Shown here one piece after another: positions 25,307 through 33,474 of a DNA stretch of 64,000 nucleotides (the first letter of the stretch is position 1; each line of letters opens with the position of its first letter). The notes under the pieces are model-generated. The model worked only from the letters and a program-made list of their open reading frames with translations, made no database searches and was not told where the DNA came from. The position numbers were made by a program, and so were the translations under genes. The stretch spans positions 7,151-71,150 of the forward strand of contig DATNMW010000423.1 of NCBI GenBank assembly GCA_035602155.1, written 5' to 3'. The DNA comes from Bog-159 sp035602155 (GTDB lineage Bacteria > Acidobacteriota > Terriglobia > Bryobacterales > Bryobacteraceae).

Positions 25307-25581
25307 CCGCGGTTATGGCGCACGTGATCGACAGCCTCGTCAATCGCAGCGTCGATCTCTTCATCACAAATGTCTCTGACCTTCGCTGCGCGCTTGTTCA
25401 AGAGATCCTCAAGCTGCTGGGCCACGATTGCGCGGTTCCCGGAGGGCGGAATCCGCTGCGGCGGAACGGCCACCACGCTGACCTCCTCGTCGGCCGCGAT
25501 CGGTCTGCCCAGGATCTGCTCGACGGCGGACTTCACGTCCGGTGGCAGATCGGCGGCCCTTTGAGTCGAGACGGTTTGCAT
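25303..25581 (-). CDS. Antitoxin partner of the PIN toxin
   Basis: A 92-residue hydrophilic protein directly upstream of and overlapping the PIN gene, the position of an antitoxin. It shows PPDVKSAVEQILGRPIAADE, a short basic helix (NRAIVAQQLEDLLNKRAAKV) and a C-terminal acidic helix (CDEEIDAAIDEAVDHVR) that could bind the toxin. No clear DNA-binding fold is recognised, so the call rests mainly on context. Confidence 0.7.
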   Translation of the reverse strand: MQTVSTQRAADLPPDVKSAVEQILGRPIAADEEVSVVAVPPQRIPPSGNRAIVAQQLEDLLNKRAAKVRDICDEEIDAAIDEAVDHVRHNRG

Positions 25582-25630
25582 GGCAAGAATCTCCTGCCTG
25601 CAATTGTACCAAGGAGTGCGACTGATCGGT

Positions 25631-25636
25631 TAGAAT
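25631..25636 (+). promoter_or_regulatory. -10-like hexamer TAGAAT for the glycosidase-like gene
   Basis: TAGAAT lies 16 bp before the ATG at 25653, which also has GAGGAAA as ribosome-binding site. No convincing -35 is seen. The spacing predicts a leader of about 9 nt. Confidence 0.4.
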
Positions 25637-25652
25637 CTGCGATGAGGAAACC

Positions 25653-27125
25653 ATGACGATTCTAACTCGGGCGATCGCGCTATCTGCCGCCTATCTGTGT
25701 ATTGCGCCAGCGCAGCCCATCCGCCTGCACCCCAAGAACCCGCACTATTTCCTGTTCCGCGGAAAGACCGTCGCGCTCGTCACCAGCGCCGAGCACTACG
25801 GATCCGTAATCAACGCGGACTTCGATTACCACCGCTATCTGACAACTCTGGCGGCCGACGGAATGAATTACACCCGGCTGTTCGGAGGCAGCTATCGGGA
25901 GGTGCCCGCGCAGTCGTTCGGGATCTTGCGAAACACACTGGCGCCCGCGCCGGGGCGATTCGTCGCACCCTGGGCCCGCAGCGAGACGGCCGGCTATGAG
26001 GGCGGCGGAAACAAGTTCGATCTAGACCGCTGGAATCCGGAATTCTTCACGCGGTTTCGCGATTTCCTGTCCGAAGCGGCCAAGCGCGGCATCGTGGTGG
26101 AAATCACGCTGTTCTCCTCGAACTACCAGGAAATGCAGTGGAAGATCAGCGCAGTGAACCCCGCGAACAACGTCAACGGCACGGATGCGATCGACTGGAA
26201 GAAGCTCCATACCCTGGAGAACGGCAACATCCTGGAGCGCCAGGAGAGCTACACGCGCAAGCTAGTACGCGAGGCCAACGCATTCGACAACGTGATTTTC
26301 GAGATACAAAATGAACCGTGGTCGGACCGGCCGGTGCTCGCCGGAGTGGTGAACCCATATTTGCAATTGCCCGCGCGGGATGTATACCCGAACTCGGTGG
26401 ACGTGGCGGACGCCCTTTCAACGGCGTGGCAGGGGCGCGTCGCGCAATGGGTTACAAGCGCGGAGAGCACGCTGCCGAACCGTCATCTGGTCGCGCAGAA
26501 CTATTGCAATTTCCGGTTCCCCGTGCGGCAGCTTGTGCCGGGCGTGAGCATCGTGAATTTTCACTATGCCTACCCCGAAGCCGTCGTGCTGAATTACGGA
26601 CTCGGCAAGGCGATCTCTTATGACGAAACGGGCTTCCTGGGCCGCGACGACCCAGGGTATCGGCGGCAGGCGTGGAACTTCATGTTGTCGGGCGGAAGCG
26701 TCTTCGATAGCCTCGACTACTCGTTCTCGCCCGGACACGAGGATGGCAGCGACAGCGAGCCGAACGGCCCGGGCGGTGGAAGCCCCGCACTGCGGCGACA
26801 GCTACGAATCCTGAGTGAGTTTTTGCAAGAAATGCCGCTGGAGGAAATGGCGCCGGACACGCGCACAGTCAAGCATGCTGCGGGAGTCTACGCGCGGGTG
26901 CTCTCCAGTGCCGGGCATGAGTACGGAATGTATCTCGACGGCGCCGGCGCCACCGATCTGGCCCTCGCTCTGCCCGCAGGCACTTACTCAGGCAAGTGGA
27001 TCGACGTCGAAAGCGGCGCCGTCGCGCGGCCAGAGCACTTTAGCCACGCCGGCGGAGACAAAGTCGTGCACACACCTGAGTTTCGCGACGGGATCGCCCT
27101 GCGGCTGACACGCATGTCGCCGTAG
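25653..27125 (+). CDS. Secreted TIM-barrel glycoside hydrolase-like protein
   Basis: A 490-residue exported protein. Signal peptide (ILTRAIALSAAYLCIAPAQ), then a clan-A-like barrel: HPKNPHYFLFRGKTVALVTS, GMNYTRLFGG, GIVVEITLFSS, the acid/base candidate Glu221 in FEIQNEPW and the nucleophile candidate Glu325 in ISYDETGFLG. A C-terminal beta domain (AGTYSGKWIDVESGAV) resembles those after cellulase-like barrels. This is the layout of GH5/DUF4038-type enzymes; the substrate is unknown. It heads a region with an aldolase, a dehydratase and a TonB receptor, consistent with carbohydrate breakdown. A GAGGAAACC site precedes the ATG. Confidence 0.75.
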   Translation: MTILTRAIALSAAYLCIAPAQPIRLHPKNPHYFLFRGKTVALVTSAEHYGSVINADFDYHRYLTTLAADGMNYTRLFGGSYREVPAQSFGILRNTLAPAPGRFVAPWARSETAGYEGGGNKFDLDRWNPEFFTRFRDFLSEAAKRGIVVEITLFSSNYQEMQWKISAVNPANNVNGTDAIDWKKLHTLENGNILERQESYTRKLVREANAFDNVIFEIQNEPWSDRPVLAGVVNPYLQLPARDVYPNSVDVADALSTAWQGRVAQWVTSAESTLPNRHLVAQNYCNFRFPVRQLVPGVSIVNFHYAYPEAVVLNYGLGKAISYDETGFLGRDDPGYRRQAWNFMLSGGSVFDSLDYSFSPGHEDGSDSEPNGPGGGSPALRRQLRILSEFLQEMPLEEMAPDTRTVKHAAGVYARVLSSAGHEYGMYLDGAGATDLALALPAGTYSGKWIDVESGAVARPEHFSHAGGDKVVHTPEFRDGIALRLTRMSP

Positions 27126-27135
27126 CGCGAGCGGC

Positions 27136-27978
27136 CTACATCAGCGCCGTCGGGCGCCGCACCCACGGCTTGCCCTTTTCGACCGACGCCGCTTCCATGT
27201 CCTTCACGTAAGCAGTAGCCTGCGTCAGGATATGGTGCAAATCGTTGCCAACGCTGATAAAGGTGAAGCCCTTTTCCAGAAACTCGCCAACCCGGCTGGT
27301 GCCGAAAAGAAACAGTCCCAGGATGACGTTGTTCTTGCGCGCCTCATCCACTAGCGTCTGCGTTGCGGCATTCAGCTCGGGCGACGTGTACATGTGCGGG
27401 AATTCGTACTTTTCGTACAGCCCCATGGACATCGATAGGTCGTTCTGACCGAGAAACAGGATGTCCACACCCGGTACGGCGGCGATCTCCGCCATGTGAT
27501 GAATGCACGATGCGGTCTCCACCTGCAGTGCCACGACGATATTGTTGTTCGCGTTTCCCACGTAGCCCAGCAGCCCCGCCTTATTCGTGCTGCGCTGCGG
27601 AAAGTACACGGAGCGCGTTCCCACGGTCGGGTAACGCGCGCAACTCACGGCTTGTTCCGCTTCCGCGGCAGTGTTGATGTAAGGAATGAGCACACCGTCG
27701 GCACCCAAGTCCAGCGCCTGCTGAATACCGCCCCGGTCGTGGTAGCCCGCCACACGCACCATGGACTTCGCCCCGCCGCCGGCGATGGCGCACAGCATCG
27801 CGGAAAGCCTTTCGTGATCCATAGGACCGTGCTGCGTATCCACCAGCAGCCAATCGTAGCCGCTGTGCGCCAACTGCTCCGCTACCGTGGGGCTATGGCC
27901 ATTCAGGAAGAGGCCCATCTTGGGGACACCTTCGCGCAATTGTTTCTTAAACTCGGCACCAGTGAGAGGGTTCGACAT
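27136..27978 (-). CDS. HpcH/HpaI-family 2-keto-3-deoxy acid aldolase
   Basis: A 280-residue class II pyruvate aldolase of the HpaI/YfaU type, which cleaves 2-keto-3-deoxy sugar acids to pyruvate and an aldehyde. Motifs: GYDWLLVDTQHGPMDHE, MVRVAGYHDRGGIQQALDLG, GVLIPYINTAAEAE, VALQVET (metal-ligand Glu) and FLGQNDLSMSMG. The frame is open much further upstream, but that part is antisense to the cupin gene, and homology begins at MSNPLTGAEFKKQL, so ATG 27978 is taken. It is convergent with the glycosidase-like gene and divergent from the cupin gene. Confidence 0.88.
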   Translation of the reverse strand: MSNPLTGAEFKKQLREGVPKMGLFLNGHSPTVAEQLAHSGYDWLLVDTQHGPMDHERLSAMLCAIAGGGAKSMVRVAGYHDRGGIQQALDLGADGVLIPYINTAAEAEQAVSCARYPTVGTRSVYFPQRSTNKAGLLGYVGNANNNIVVALQVETASCIHHMAEIAAVPGVDILFLGQNDLSMSMGLYEKYEFPHMYTSPELNAATQTLVDEARKNNVILGLFLFGTSRVGEFLEKGFTFISVGNDLHHILTQATAYVKDMEAASVEKGKPWVRRPTALM

Positions 27979-28032
27979 ATTTCCAGTCCATCGTACAACA
28001 ATGCGACCAAAATGCGACAATGATTCGCGGAT

Positions 28033-28404
28033 ATGGAGAACTTCCCCGAATTCATGAAACACGCCGCGAACAGAATCGCGAAGGCCGCCCAAGCCACGCC
28101 AGGGGTCGAGGGTTACGTCTTCGACGGGGCGGATGGAAGCCAGATGTCGTTCTGGACCTGCCAGGAAACCGCAATATCCGCCGCGCATGCCCACGACTTC
28201 GACGAATATATGCTGGTGGTGCAAGGCTGCTACACGCTGGTCATCGATGGGCAGCGGATTCCCGTGAAGGCCGGAGAGGAGCATTTCATTCCGCGGGGCG
28301 TGCTCCACAGCGGCGAAGTTGTTGCGGGGACCCGGACCATCCACGCATTTGGCGGGCATCGAGCGGACCGCATCAGCGCTAGGCTTACCGAGCCGCAACC
28401 GTGA
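28033..28404 (+). CDS. Small cupin-domain protein
   Basis: A 123-residue single-domain cupin. The metal-ligand motifs are HAHDFDEYMLVVQGCYTLVI (motif 1 with two His and Glu) and EEHFIPRGVLHSGEV (motif 2 His). No DNA-binding or other domain is attached. Such proteins are isomerases, sugar-acid epimerases or ligand sensors. Fifty-four bases separate its start from the divergent aldolase start, so the two may share control and act on related compounds. Specific activity cannot be given. Confidence 0.75.
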   Translation: MENFPEFMKHAANRIAKAAQATPGVEGYVFDGADGSQMSFWTCQETAISAAHAHDFDEYMLVVQGCYTLVIDGQRIPVKAGEEHFIPRGVLHSGEVVAGTRTIHAFGGHRADRISARLTEPQP

Positions 28405-28420
28405 GGAAGCGGCCCTCGGT

Positions 28421-28426
28421 TATGAT
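28421..28426 (+). promoter_or_regulatory. -10-like hexamer TATGAT for the DUF362 gene
   Basis: TATGAT ends 8 bp before the ATG at 28435. Initiation at the normal distance would give a leaderless or near-leaderless mRNA; no Shine-Dalgarno is present. Confidence 0.45.
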
Positions 28427-28434
28427 CGATAGTG

Positions 28435-29562
28435 ATGCATCGCCGCACATTTCTTCAAATGGCCGCCGCCGCGCCCGCAGCGCTGGCCGCCACGGACCGT
28501 AAGGTTCCGAAGTATCGCGTCGTCTCGCATTATCAGCCCGCCGCGCAACCCGGTATGCCCGGACCCTATCCCGGACAGGTGGCTTCCGTGCACGCCGAGA
28601 AGTGCATCGACGCGGCCACCGAAAAGCCGGACGCCGCCGTGGTGCGCGAGATGATGGCGCGCGGCATGCAAGCCTTGACGGGCGATGCAGACGTCCGCGA
28701 CGCGTGGGCGCGCTTCATTACGCCCGCTGATGTGGTGGGCATCAAAGTCAATTGCTCGGGCGCGCCCGGCATCATGTCGTCGCCGGTGGTGGTGGCCGAG
28801 ATTGTCCGGAACCTCGCGGCGGTGGGCGTCAAGCCCGATTCTATTTGGATCTATGAGCGCTTCGAGGACCAGGTGGAGACGGTCCACTACGACCGCTACG
28901 TGCCGCAGGGCGTACACATCTGGACAGCGGAGACCAGGCGGGGATCCGCGGAGTCGTACGATCCCGCCACCTATGTGGAGACCGCGTTCTTCGATGAAGA
29001 CGACACCCGTTCCAACCTGATCCGGCTGGTAGGAACGCGCTTCACGAAAATTATCAACGTCCCGAATATGAAGGATCATGGCGCCGCCGGAGTCACAGGC
29101 TGTCTGAAGAATATCGCGTACGGCAACTTTTCCAACGTGGCGCGTTCGCATTCCGGGTCGGTGACCAATACCTACTCTTTCATCGGCACGCTGGCCGCGG
29201 TTGAGCCGCTGCGCTCGCGCACGGTCCTGCAGGTGATGGACGGGCTCCGCGGCGTGTGGCACGGCGGGCCTTTTTCGCCTAGCCGCAAGTTCCGGTTTTA
29301 TCCGAAGCGTATGCTGTTCGGCACCGACCCGGTAGCCATCGACCGGCTGCTGCTCGACATCATCGACGACAAGCGCAAAGCCGAACATGCCGTCTCGGTG
29401 TGGGACCGTTCCGCCAAGTATCTGGGCGGGGACGACGATCATCGAAACAATCCGAACGTCAACCCGTTCGTGCGCGAGCCGGGTCACATCGAGTATGCGG
29501 GGCAGCTCGGGTTGGGTGTATACGATCTCGCCAAGATCAAAGTTACTAGCGTCGAGGTCTGA
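28435..29562 (+). CDS. DUF362 domain protein with twin-arginine-like signal
   Basis: A 375-residue protein opening MHRRTFLQMAAAAPAALAA, a Tat-type signal. The DUF362 body includes ADVVGIKVNCSGAPGIMSSP, TKIINVPNMKDHGAAGVTGC and RMLFGTDPVAIDRLLLDII. DUF362 proteins often sit with ferredoxin domains, but no 4Fe-4S cluster motif is seen here, so redox function is doubtful. The reaction is unknown. The ATG at 28435 is better than the GTG one codon earlier. The stop overlaps the start of the next gene (TGATG), so the two are made together. Confidence 0.78.
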   Translation: MHRRTFLQMAAAAPAALAATDRKVPKYRVVSHYQPAAQPGMPGPYPGQVASVHAEKCIDAATEKPDAAVVREMMARGMQALTGDADVRDAWARFITPADVVGIKVNCSGAPGIMSSPVVVAEIVRNLAAVGVKPDSIWIYERFEDQVETVHYDRYVPQGVHIWTAETRRGSAESYDPATYVETAFFDEDDTRSNLIRLVGTRFTKIINVPNMKDHGAAGVTGCLKNIAYGNFSNVARSHSGSVTNTYSFIGTLAAVEPLRSRTVLQVMDGLRGVWHGGPFSPSRKFRFYPKRMLFGTDPVAIDRLLLDIIDDKRKAEHAVSVWDRSAKYLGGDDDHRNNPNVNPFVREPGHIEYAGQLGLGVYDLAKIKVTSVEV

Positions 29563-30476
29563 TGCCGCTGGCGTTTCTAGCAATTCTGCTGCCCACGCTG
29601 TTTTGGGACCGCCCCGTCGACACCGCGGACACATTGCGTAAAGCCGGGTTCGAGCGGTTATATGTGCCGGCTGGCCGGGAACAGGCTTGGCGCAAGGAGG
29701 GCTTTGCGGCAACCGCGTTCGACCGCGCCGGCGCCGTGCAGGCGGTGGCGCCAACTGTCGAGTACCACATGGATGTCGCCTCGGCCACGCGCGTGCCCTG
29801 GGTGGATGCCAACGGTTGGCGATTCGAGCGGGAGCCGGGACGTTCGTTCTTCTACGACGCGCCCGCAGGTAGTGCGGCGTTGGCCGCGGCGGAAGCTTTC
29901 ACTTATGGAGCCTGTGCCGCGATCCGCGCCGCGCCGGAGGATCTGGCGCCGTTCGCACGCATGCTCAAGTTCCTCGGCGAAATCGACCGACCGCGCCTGC
30001 CCGTAAGGGCCAACATCGGAGTGATCGACGACGGTTCCGACACTATGGCGGAAGTGCTGAATCTGCTGGCCCGGCATAACTTGTTGTTCCATGTGATACC
30101 GTCCGCCGACCCCACGTATGACTTGACTATCCGCAATGTTGCAGAGGCCGCCAATCCCTACGAATTTGCGATGAAGACGCGCCGCGACCTTACCGATGAA
30201 AAACGCCTGCTGCGGATTTACGGCAGCAATGTGGTGCTGGTGCGGCTGACGGGCGATACCTCGCAAGGGCGCGTGCATTTGCTCAACTATGGCAAGGCCG
30301 CCGTAAAGGGCCTGCGGGTGCGAGTGTCAGGCTCGTACGCACACGGCACGCTGACCGCGTTCGCGCATCCCGGCGAAGCGCTCGAGGACTATAGTGTACA
30401 AGATGGCGCCACGGAATTCACCATTCCGGAATTGGGCACATATGCGGTGGTGGACCTTGTGCTTGGCTCCAAATAG
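29562..30476 (+). CDS. Unknown secreted protein coupled to the DUF362 gene
   Basis: A 304-residue protein with a short signal-like N-terminus (LAFLAILLPTLFW). I do not recognise a family. The middle part (ANIGVIDDGSDTMAEVLNLL and NLLFHVIPSADPTYDLTI) looks like a Rossmann- or amidotransferase-like alpha/beta segment. The C-terminal part (VHLLNYGKAAVKGLRVRV and LGTYAVVDLVL) looks like a beta-sandwich similar to those ending glycoside hydrolases. Start by TGATG overlap with the DUF362 gene. A role in cell-envelope carbohydrate handling is only inferred from neighbours. Confidence 0.65.
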   Translation: MPLAFLAILLPTLFWDRPVDTADTLRKAGFERLYVPAGREQAWRKEGFAATAFDRAGAVQAVAPTVEYHMDVASATRVPWVDANGWRFEREPGRSFFYDAPAGSAALAAAEAFTYGACAAIRAAPEDLAPFARMLKFLGEIDRPRLPVRANIGVIDDGSDTMAEVLNLLARHNLLFHVIPSADPTYDLTIRNVAEAANPYEFAMKTRRDLTDEKRLLRIYGSNVVLVRLTGDTSQGRVHLLNYGKAAVKGLRVRVSGSYAHGTLTAFAHPGEALEDYSVQDGATEFTIPELGTYAVVDLVLGSK

Positions 30477-30496
30477 ATCCTTGGAGGGCGCTACAG

Positions 30497-33451
30497 TCAC
30501 TTGCCGGTGTAAGTGATCCACATCGGGGATGCCCACACAATCTCGCCGTTATCCTGCTCGCCCCGGACGTAGTAATAGCTGGTCTTGCTGGTTGGTTGAT
30601 TGTCGCGCCAGGAAAAGTCCACCGACTGAGTGTTCGGGGCGGTCGAATAAACGTATTGTCCGTCCTTGATGATTACTACCTTGGCGAACTTCGACGTACC
30701 CTGCAGCTTGACTTTCAGCGAAGGCGTGTCCGATGTGGCGAACTCGTCGCCCATCAGGTGCGCGCCGCTTTCCACGTCCGCCAGTATATTATCCGTTGAA
30801 GCATAGACATGCCGTTTTTGGAAGGCCTCCAACACGGATTCGCGGCTGACATCCTTCACCAGCAGGTTGCAGTAGCTGATGTGAGTCGAAATGTGATCGG
30901 AACTGGATTCAAATCCGAGACGATAACCCTTATCCAGGGCGATATTGACATACCCCTTGGGCCGCCAGCCCCCGATGGAATCCTTCTCGTTGTTGGCGCG
31001 CGGCCCATCCGGCATCTCATAGTTCTGCCGGATGCCTTGATAGATCTCCACCACGGGTTCCGCGTTGGGGTCGTTGTCGCGCCAATCCGTTCCCATACCG
31101 GTGGCGCTGGTGTGCGAAGCCGAGATTCCGTTGAACTGCTTCAGGTAAGCGTAAAGCATCTGCGTATCGGGAGCGTGTTTCTCTACGTTCTCGTCGGACA
31201 GCGGCAAGCGCGGCAAAGGCCGGACTCCGCGCTGCGCAAAGATCACGTTGCGGTGCCCTTCCGGATATTGAACGCTGCGCTCGTAGGCGAACATGGGAAC
31301 AAACTTGCCGGGCGTCGAGAAGATGTCCGTCTGCTTCTGGATGAGCCACCAGAAGTACTCGCGGCCGCTGCCATTATCGTGATCGCAGCAACCTACCCAG
31401 TCCAGATCGCCGGCGTCGAGTATGTACCGCCATTGGTCGAGAATCGTGCCATCGTTGCCTCCGTCGCTCGATATCTCACTATGCCTGTGAAACTCGCCGC
31501 GAACGATATGCAGGTTCTTATCCGGACCGGCGCGGTAGTCCCGCAGTGTCTTAATGCCCGCCGCGTCCGCCGCGTAAACAGTAGGCGGATCGGGCCTGGC
31601 CTCGCGAACTAATGCGACAACAGGGATGTTTGCGTTGCCTGAGCCCAGGTCCACTTCGTGACTCCACAGATCGTTATTAAATGGGTCAACCGTCGAATTC
31701 GGATCCGGATTTCCGGGATTGGATGCGCCCTGAGTGCCGTGTGAGACACGACGGCCGTCCGAGGAATTCACGATCAACAGTCTTCCGGCTGTGCCGGCAG
31801 CCAAGGCCGGCCGGTTATCCAGGAGATTGTCGGAGTGATTCAGGAAAATCGGGTTGGTCCAGGCCTTCCCGTCGAAGGAGACGAGATACTCCGCCCAGAC
31901 AGTACCAATGGGGCTGCGCGCGGTAGGATTCGGCGAACGGAAGGCCAGCCAGAATCTGCCTGAGGCATCCACAGCCAGGCGCGGCAGCGTATTCCGCGCG
32001 GCCCGCGCGGCGTTTGGGAATCCGCCATCCGGCAACCGCTGCTTTCCGTTGCGCGGATTCGGATTGAATGAGTCGGAGTCGCTTTGGCTCCCGATCCGGT
32101 CGGCGCGCGGGCTAGGCGGCCCGGCCAGCACGGCATCCAGCGTCGAATCGAGCGCCACCAGCCGGCCATCCGGTTCCAGGGCGCGCAGCCGGATGGCCCG
32201 GCCCTGATAGAGGGCGATGCCGGGCGTCACATCCGCGCCGAAATCCTTGCCCCACTCGCGGCCGCCTTCTTCATAAGCGACCCACAGCCGTCCGCTAGGA
32301 TCGTAAGCGATGGAAGGGTACGCCTCATAAGCGGCGGAAGCCGCAATAGGAGCCTCGGCTCCCCATGAGTTAGATGCCCAGGTCCGCGCGTACACATCGT
32401 AGTTGCCGTTGCGGTAAGAGTCCCATGCAACCGAGACCCTTCCCGTGGCGTCCGCCGCGATCGCGGGGTTCCATTCGTTGCGCGACGAGTTCGACACCTT
32501 GGCCGGCGCCGAAAAGCCGCTGCCATTCTGAGAGGAGGCGAAGATCGCGGCGCGCCCGTCCCGCCAGCCCTGCCATGCGACCCACACCTTGCCCTTGGAG
32601 TCGGTGGCAGCTACAGGATCGATGTCGGAGCCGGGTTCTTTCGAGATTTGAACTTGATCCTTGGGACCCGAATCGTCTACGGCCCGGCCAAAGATATCGA
32701 AGTTTCCGCCATGGTTCTCGGACCAGAACACCCATGCACGTCCGGCGCCATCCACCGAAATGGCGGTGCGGTATAAATCTCCGCCCGGCTTGGTGATCGC
32801 GATCGGCTCACCCCATGCGCCGTTCGCATATTTCCTGGCCCAGATCTGGTCCCCTCCGGGGGCTGCGGTAAATTGTGAAAAATCTTGCGGAGCTTCTTTG
32901 AGGGTCCGGCGCAGCTTGATGTGGTCGGGATTGTGATGGAACTGCACATATGCTAGCCACGTCTCTCCGTTACGTCCGGTGGCCAGGGACGGGTAGTCCT
33001 CTTCCTCCGGAGTTGCGGCCAGCCGTCGGGCTTGCGGGATCCTATCGATGAACACGCGGCCACCCAGCTTGTAGATGCCGCTGGTGTAAGGCACTTCACC
33101 GGCGCTAAAGCGAAAGTCTCCTTGTGCGGTGGTGAAACGGAATTCCGCGCCCGGCGTGACACCGTCGGCATTGACGATCAAACCATTGGCGACGATCGTA
33201 GGATCGCCCTGGGCAGCATTCGGATGCGTCGAGATGTGAAACAACTTGCCATCGGTCTGGTCCACGGCTTCGAAGCGCCAACCTTCCAGCGTGTAGCTGC
33301 CGGCTCCGGTTACGGCGATGGATCCGTCCCACCTGGTGCTCACGGTATCGGTCACACCTAACAGTACGCGATAGGAGGCGGGCGCCTGGGCATTCAACGA
33401 CCCAACCCACGCCATCCCCGCCAAGAGATATGTCAAGGACTTACGATTCAT
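30497..33451 (-). CDS. Secreted PHP-type (DUF3604-like) phosphoesterase with sialidase-like N-terminal propeller
   Basis: A 984-residue exported protein. After the signal (LTYLLAGMAWVGSLNAQ) come several repeats with SxDGxGRxWVxW pattern (for example AISVDGAGRAWVFWSENHGG and ATDSKGKVWVAWQGWRDG), as in sialidase-like beta-propellers. From about residue 660 a PHP metal site follows: GEFHRHSEISSDGG, WVGCCDHDNGSG, FAYERSVQYPEGHRNV and SSSDHISTHISYCN. A beta domain ends the protein. The start at 33451 has GGGAGGA upstream. It is the last gene of an operon with an enolase-superfamily dehydratase and a TonB receptor. A degraded paralogue lies at 62026. Confidence 0.78.
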   Translation of the reverse strand: MNRKSLTYLLAGMAWVGSLNAQAPASYRVLLGVTDTVSTRWDGSIAVTGAGSYTLEGWRFEAVDQTDGKLFHISTHPNAAQGDPTIVANGLIVNADGVTPGAEFRFTTAQGDFRFSAGEVPYTSGIYKLGGRVFIDRIPQARRLAATPEEEDYPSLATGRNGETWLAYVQFHHNPDHIKLRRTLKEAPQDFSQFTAAPGGDQIWARKYANGAWGEPIAITKPGGDLYRTAISVDGAGRAWVFWSENHGGNFDIFGRAVDDSGPKDQVQISKEPGSDIDPVAATDSKGKVWVAWQGWRDGRAAIFASSQNGSGFSAPAKVSNSSRNEWNPAIAADATGRVSVAWDSYRNGNYDVYARTWASNSWGAEAPIAASAAYEAYPSIAYDPSGRLWVAYEEGGREWGKDFGADVTPGIALYQGRAIRLRALEPDGRLVALDSTLDAVLAGPPSPRADRIGSQSDSDSFNPNPRNGKQRLPDGGFPNAARAARNTLPRLAVDASGRFWLAFRSPNPTARSPIGTVWAEYLVSFDGKAWTNPIFLNHSDNLLDNRPALAAGTAGRLLIVNSSDGRRVSHGTQGASNPGNPDPNSTVDPFNNDLWSHEVDLGSGNANIPVVALVREARPDPPTVYAADAAGIKTLRDYRAGPDKNLHIVRGEFHRHSEISSDGGNDGTILDQWRYILDAGDLDWVGCCDHDNGSGREYFWWLIQKQTDIFSTPGKFVPMFAYERSVQYPEGHRNVIFAQRGVRPLPRLPLSDENVEKHAPDTQMLYAYLKQFNGISASHTSATGMGTDWRDNDPNAEPVVEIYQGIRQNYEMPDGPRANNEKDSIGGWRPKGYVNIALDKGYRLGFESSSDHISTHISYCNLLVKDVSRESVLEAFQKRHVYASTDNILADVESGAHLMGDEFATSDTPSLKVKLQGTSKFAKVVIIKDGQYVYSTAPNTQSVDFSWRDNQPTSKTSYYYVRGEQDNGEIVWASPMWITYTGK

Positions 33452-33474
33452 TGTCAATCCTCCCTCAAACGGCA

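Noticed and set aside
27979..28398. N-terminal extension of the HpcH/HpaI aldolase
   Set aside because: The extra 140 codons are antisense to the cupin gene and family homology begins at ATG 27978.
28420..29754. 444-codon open frame on the minus strand
   Set aside because: Antisense to the DUF362 gene, which has a signal peptide and family motifs.
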